A stretch of 7,410 bases of DNA from Burkholderiaceae bacterium (GTDB lineage Bacteria; Pseudomonadota; Gammaproteobacteria; Burkholderiales; Burkholderiaceae), in contig JAKONL010000019.1 of the NCBI GenBank assembly GCA_022701965.1, positions 1-7,410 of the forward strand, in the 5' to 3' direction. Position numbers and translations under genes: made by a program. Shown here piece after piece: positions 6,601 through 7,410 of the stretch. Within the stretch, counting starts at the first letter, position 1; every line of letters starts with the position of its first letter. The notes beneath the pieces were generated by a model that was not told where the DNA came from, ran no database searches, and worked only from the letters and a program-made list of their open reading frames with translations.

Positions 6601-7410
6601 TGGTCAACGATGGCGGCACCATCGCCACCAACGCCACCGATGTGGCGCTGCGTGCGGGCGGCACGCTCTCCAACGCGGCAGGCCATCTCCGGCACGCGGG
6701 CGGCGGGACGTTGGCGCTCACGGCCGGCAGCTATGCCGGCGCCCAGGGTCAGCTCGTCACCAACGGCGCACTCGTCGTCCGGGTGGCCGGCGCGTTCTCG
6801 CAGGACGGTGGAACGACCAGTGCCGCGCAGCTCACGCTCGATGCGGGATCAGTCGGTAACGTGGGCGGAACGATCACCCAGACCGGCTCGGGCACAACCC
6901 GCATCGCTGCGGCCACCCGCCTGGACAACGGCGGCGGCAGTATCGCCAGCAACGGTACGGACCTGGGCATCTCGGCCCGTACGGTGTCGAATGCGAACGG
7001 GCACATCCGGCATGCGGGCACCGGTTCCCTGGATATCGCTGCCACGCAGTCGTTCTCGGGTGCGAACGGCCAGATCGTGACCAACGGGCTGCTCGATGCC
7101 CACGGAGGCGACTTCGATCTGGACGGTGCGACCACCCGTGCCGGACGTATCGCCGTCGATGCAGCGAGCCTGAGCAACCGGGCCGGGCAGATCGTCCAGA
7201 GCGGGACGGGCGCGACCCGCATCGCGGCTGCCGGAGGCCTGGACAACGACGGAGGCACCATCGCCTCGAACGGCGCCGGACTGAGCGTCATCGCCGGCGG
7301 CACGCTATCGAACGCCAACGGGAAGCTGCGGCACGCGGGAGCCGGAGTCCTGAGCGTTGCCGCCGGCAGCTACAGCGGAGCAGGCGGCGAGATCACCGCC
7401 AATGACGCAT
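3693..7410 (+). CDS. Two-partner-secretion exoprotein (TpsA), FhaB/CdiA/BcpA-like, N-terminal 1239 residues
   Basis: The gene is open from ATG 3693 to the right edge without a stop, so only the N-terminal part is seen; full members usually have 2000-5000 residues. Residues 1-29 (MNKNFHRIVFNASRG...) are an extended signal peptide region typical of very large type V exoproteins. A hydrophobic core follows, with likely signal peptidase cleavage after A55 (LHA|Q). Residues about 57-310 are the TPS secretion domain that engages the TpsB outer-membrane pore: NPWL at 126-129 in place of FhaB's NPNL, NPAGI at 166-170 in place of NPNGI, LTTG at 185-188, and GGMYANHI at 277-284. VDGGGF replaces the Cys-containing CDGCGF of FhaB, and I see no cysteine in the whole visible part. 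A Gly/Ser-rich linker lies near 438-463. After it come beta-helix repeats of about 20 residues around the motif (L/F)(D/S)NxGGTL, then a larger repeat array. The Shine-Dalgarno site is poor, but the signal sequence fixes the start. The protein is probably a surface fibre acting in adhesion, aggregation or contact-dependent inhibition. The decisive C-terminus is off-window, and no TpsB gene lies upstream. Confidence 0.95.
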   Translation, partial: MNKNFHRIVFNASRGLRMVVQETARSAGKVASGTTGAVVSATAFAAALMSAPLHAQIVADPGAPGTQRPTVLVAPNGVPLVNIQTPSASGVSRNAYRQFDIGGNGAILNNSRAAVQTRLGGYVQGNPWLATGSARVIVNEVNSANPSHLRGFLEVAGPRSEVIIANPAGIQVDGGGFINVNRATLTTGVPQYGASGGLESYVVRGGTVAVSGSGLDAGSADSLSILSRAFALSGALHASDLAVVAGANRVTADLGGIAPIAGSAGAPAYAIDVAQLGGMYANHIALVVNEAGVGARNAGTIQTATGTYALAGTGPGAGKLTLSVDGLLDNSGLIQVATDGVLRAGSLGNGGTVRSAAVLQVATQGDLTNHIAGTGGAGGTGGTMEARRLDLRSATGDIDNRAGTLRQTSTAGLAITAPGLSNTNGGFIGTEPVAATTGSSGSSGGSGSSGGSGSSTGGTGGAAIPPGTGTPGSAAGGAPASALVSPVVSPGALVAAGRVRNDGGRIHAGGDIALQTPNIDNAGGTLRVADLAVAGAAFSNAGGTLAVTNTFSAGVGTLDNAGGNLHARTIAITTTGDLDNRGGTLASDGAMELAVGGAFSNADGSASAVDAFSATVAGDLDNTAGTLRGNAAVTVAARALDNARGSIQSSAGAVALGAARQLVNDKGSIGAATDLAIRAGSLSSSGTLRAQRDSTLTVANAFSNDGSVTSGRHTTITAASVGSTAAGVFGAGVRADGTLGTSGLAGDLSIATTGALQAAGGLLAAGDIRAQGASTDLSGSRTTGANIALAATAGDVTTRHATATTPGTLTVNANASSGQSLNNDAGVLNAARLDLHASNLGNTAGGQIVQTGTDPTVISVTGTLDNTAGTIASNAADVALSAGTFVNAGGNVQHAGTGTLDIGATRSFSGANGRIESNGALNAHGGDFDLDGATSRSAQLALDAASLRNRAGSIVQTGTGVTRVATAGDLVNDGGTIATNATDVALRAGGTLSNAAGHLRHAGGGTLALTAGSYAGAQGQLVTNGALVVRVAGAFSQDGGTTSAAQLTLDAGSVGNVGGTITQTGSGTTRIAAATRLDNGGGSIASNGTDLGISARTVSNANGHIRHAGTGSLDIAATQSFSGANGQIVTNGLLDAHGGDFDLDGATTRAGRIAVDAASLSNRAGQIVQSGTGATRIAAAGGLDNDGGTIASNGAGLSVIAGGTLSNANGKLRHAGAGVLSVAAGSYSGAGGEITANDA
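5004..5057 (+). repeat. Gly/Ser codon tandem repeat (18-bp units) inside the exoprotein gene
   Basis: Two identical 18-bp units coding GSSGGS lie at 5013-5030 and 5031-5048, flanked by the 9-bp partial unit GGCAGCAGC on each side (5004-5012 and 5049-5057). The encoded stretch (residues 438-455) continues into a Gly/Thr/Pro/Ala-rich segment up to about residue 480. It interrupts the beta-helix and should be a flexible linker. Exact tandem copies in units of 9/18 bp can gain or lose copies in frame by slippage, so the linker length may vary between strains. Confidence 0.85.
5187..5852 (+). repeat. Array of about 20-residue beta-helix (FHA-type) repeats in the exoprotein
   Basis: Residues 499-720 consist of about eleven degenerate repeats of 19-22 residues beginning with motifs such as IDNAGGTL, FSNAGGTL, LDNAGGNL, LDNRGGTL, LDNTAGTL, LDNARGSI, LVNDKGSI and FSNDGSV. 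This is the one-turn repeat of the right-handed beta-helix seen in filamentous haemagglutinin, where each repeat forms one coil of the fibre. At DNA level the copies are diverged, so this is an old protein repeat rather than a recent tandem duplication. Confidence 0.8.
6411..7410 (+). repeat. Alternating 106/107-residue repeats forming a 639-bp super-repeat in the exoprotein
   Basis: Unit A 6411-6728 (106 residues, starts SFSGANG), unit B 6729-7049 (107 residues, starts SYAGAQG), unit C 7050-7367 (106 residues, starts SFSGANG) and the beginning of unit D from 7368 (starts SYSGAGG). All units share blocks such as IVQTGTG, (L)xNxGGTIASN and (L/I)RHAG. A and C resemble each other far more than B in their first 30 residues (24 of 30 identical), and D begins like B. 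The true period is therefore A+B = 213 residues, exactly 639 bp for both A to C and B to D. The end of an earlier unit (about 6136-6410) precedes A, and the array continues beyond the right edge. Confidence 0.88.

Noticed and set aside
3666..6721. 1009- and 702-residue open frames on the minus strand opposite the exoprotein
   Set aside because: Long stop-free antisense frames are expected opposite Gly/Ala/Thr/Asn-rich repeats with GC-biased codons. They lack domains, and the plus strand has a clear TpsA protein.
1..7410. tRNA, rRNA, insertion sequence or phage attachment site
   Set aside because: I saw no cloverleaf-like sequence, transposase motif, terminal inverted repeats or target duplications in any of the gaps.

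Overview
The window is GC-rich DNA (about 70% G+C by eye) with strongly GC-biased third codon positions. Gene content and style point to a betaproteobacterium, most likely of the order Burkholderiales: a glycine-rich secreted lipoprotein esterase-like gene, a nuclease-helicase of the DinG/XPD class, and a very large FhaB/CdiA-type exoprotein with an extended signal peptide and the NPWL/NPAGI variant of the secretion-domain motifs. I cannot place the genus from sequence alone. Three real protein genes are visible, and two of them run off the ends of the window.

Layout. (1) The minus-strand gene starting at 553 and leaving through the left edge encodes the first 184 residues of a lipoprotein alpha/beta hydrolase. 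(2) Positions 554-709 are a 156-bp divergent promoter region. It holds a near-consensus LexA/SOS box (680-695), overlapping a TATATT candidate -10 element just ahead of the helicase start, and a 9-bp direct repeat at 11-bp spacing. (3) The plus-strand gene 710-3046 encodes a 778-residue fusion of an N-terminal PD-(D/E)XK RecB-like nuclease and an iron-sulphur XPD/DinG-family DNA helicase. (4) Positions 3047-3692 are a 646-bp stretch without a convincing gene. It contains a perfect 8-bp-stem inverted repeat, an AT-rich island of about 95 bp (36% G+C in the 90 bases counted) that probably carries the promoter of the next gene, and a long GC-rich leader. (5) The plus-strand gene from 3693 to the right edge encodes the first 1239 residues of a two-partner-secretion exoprotein (TpsA; filamentous haemagglutinin/CdiA/BcpA-like). 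It has an extended signal peptide, a secretion domain, a Gly/Ser linker and beta-helix repeats that build up to a regular 639-bp super-repeat.

How the genes work together. There is no sign that the three genes form one pathway. The helicase is probably a DNA-repair gene under SOS control. The large exoprotein is probably a surface adhesin or contact-dependent inhibition protein exported by an outer-membrane TpsB/BcpB-type partner. No partner gene lies in the 3.69 kb upstream of it in this window, so it must lie downstream of the right edge or elsewhere. The C-terminal end, which would decide between adhesin and toxin, is not in view. I did not find a clearly new system here. The points most worth following are the SOS box, the super-repeat with protein-level but not codon-level conservation, and the AT-rich island with its long leader.
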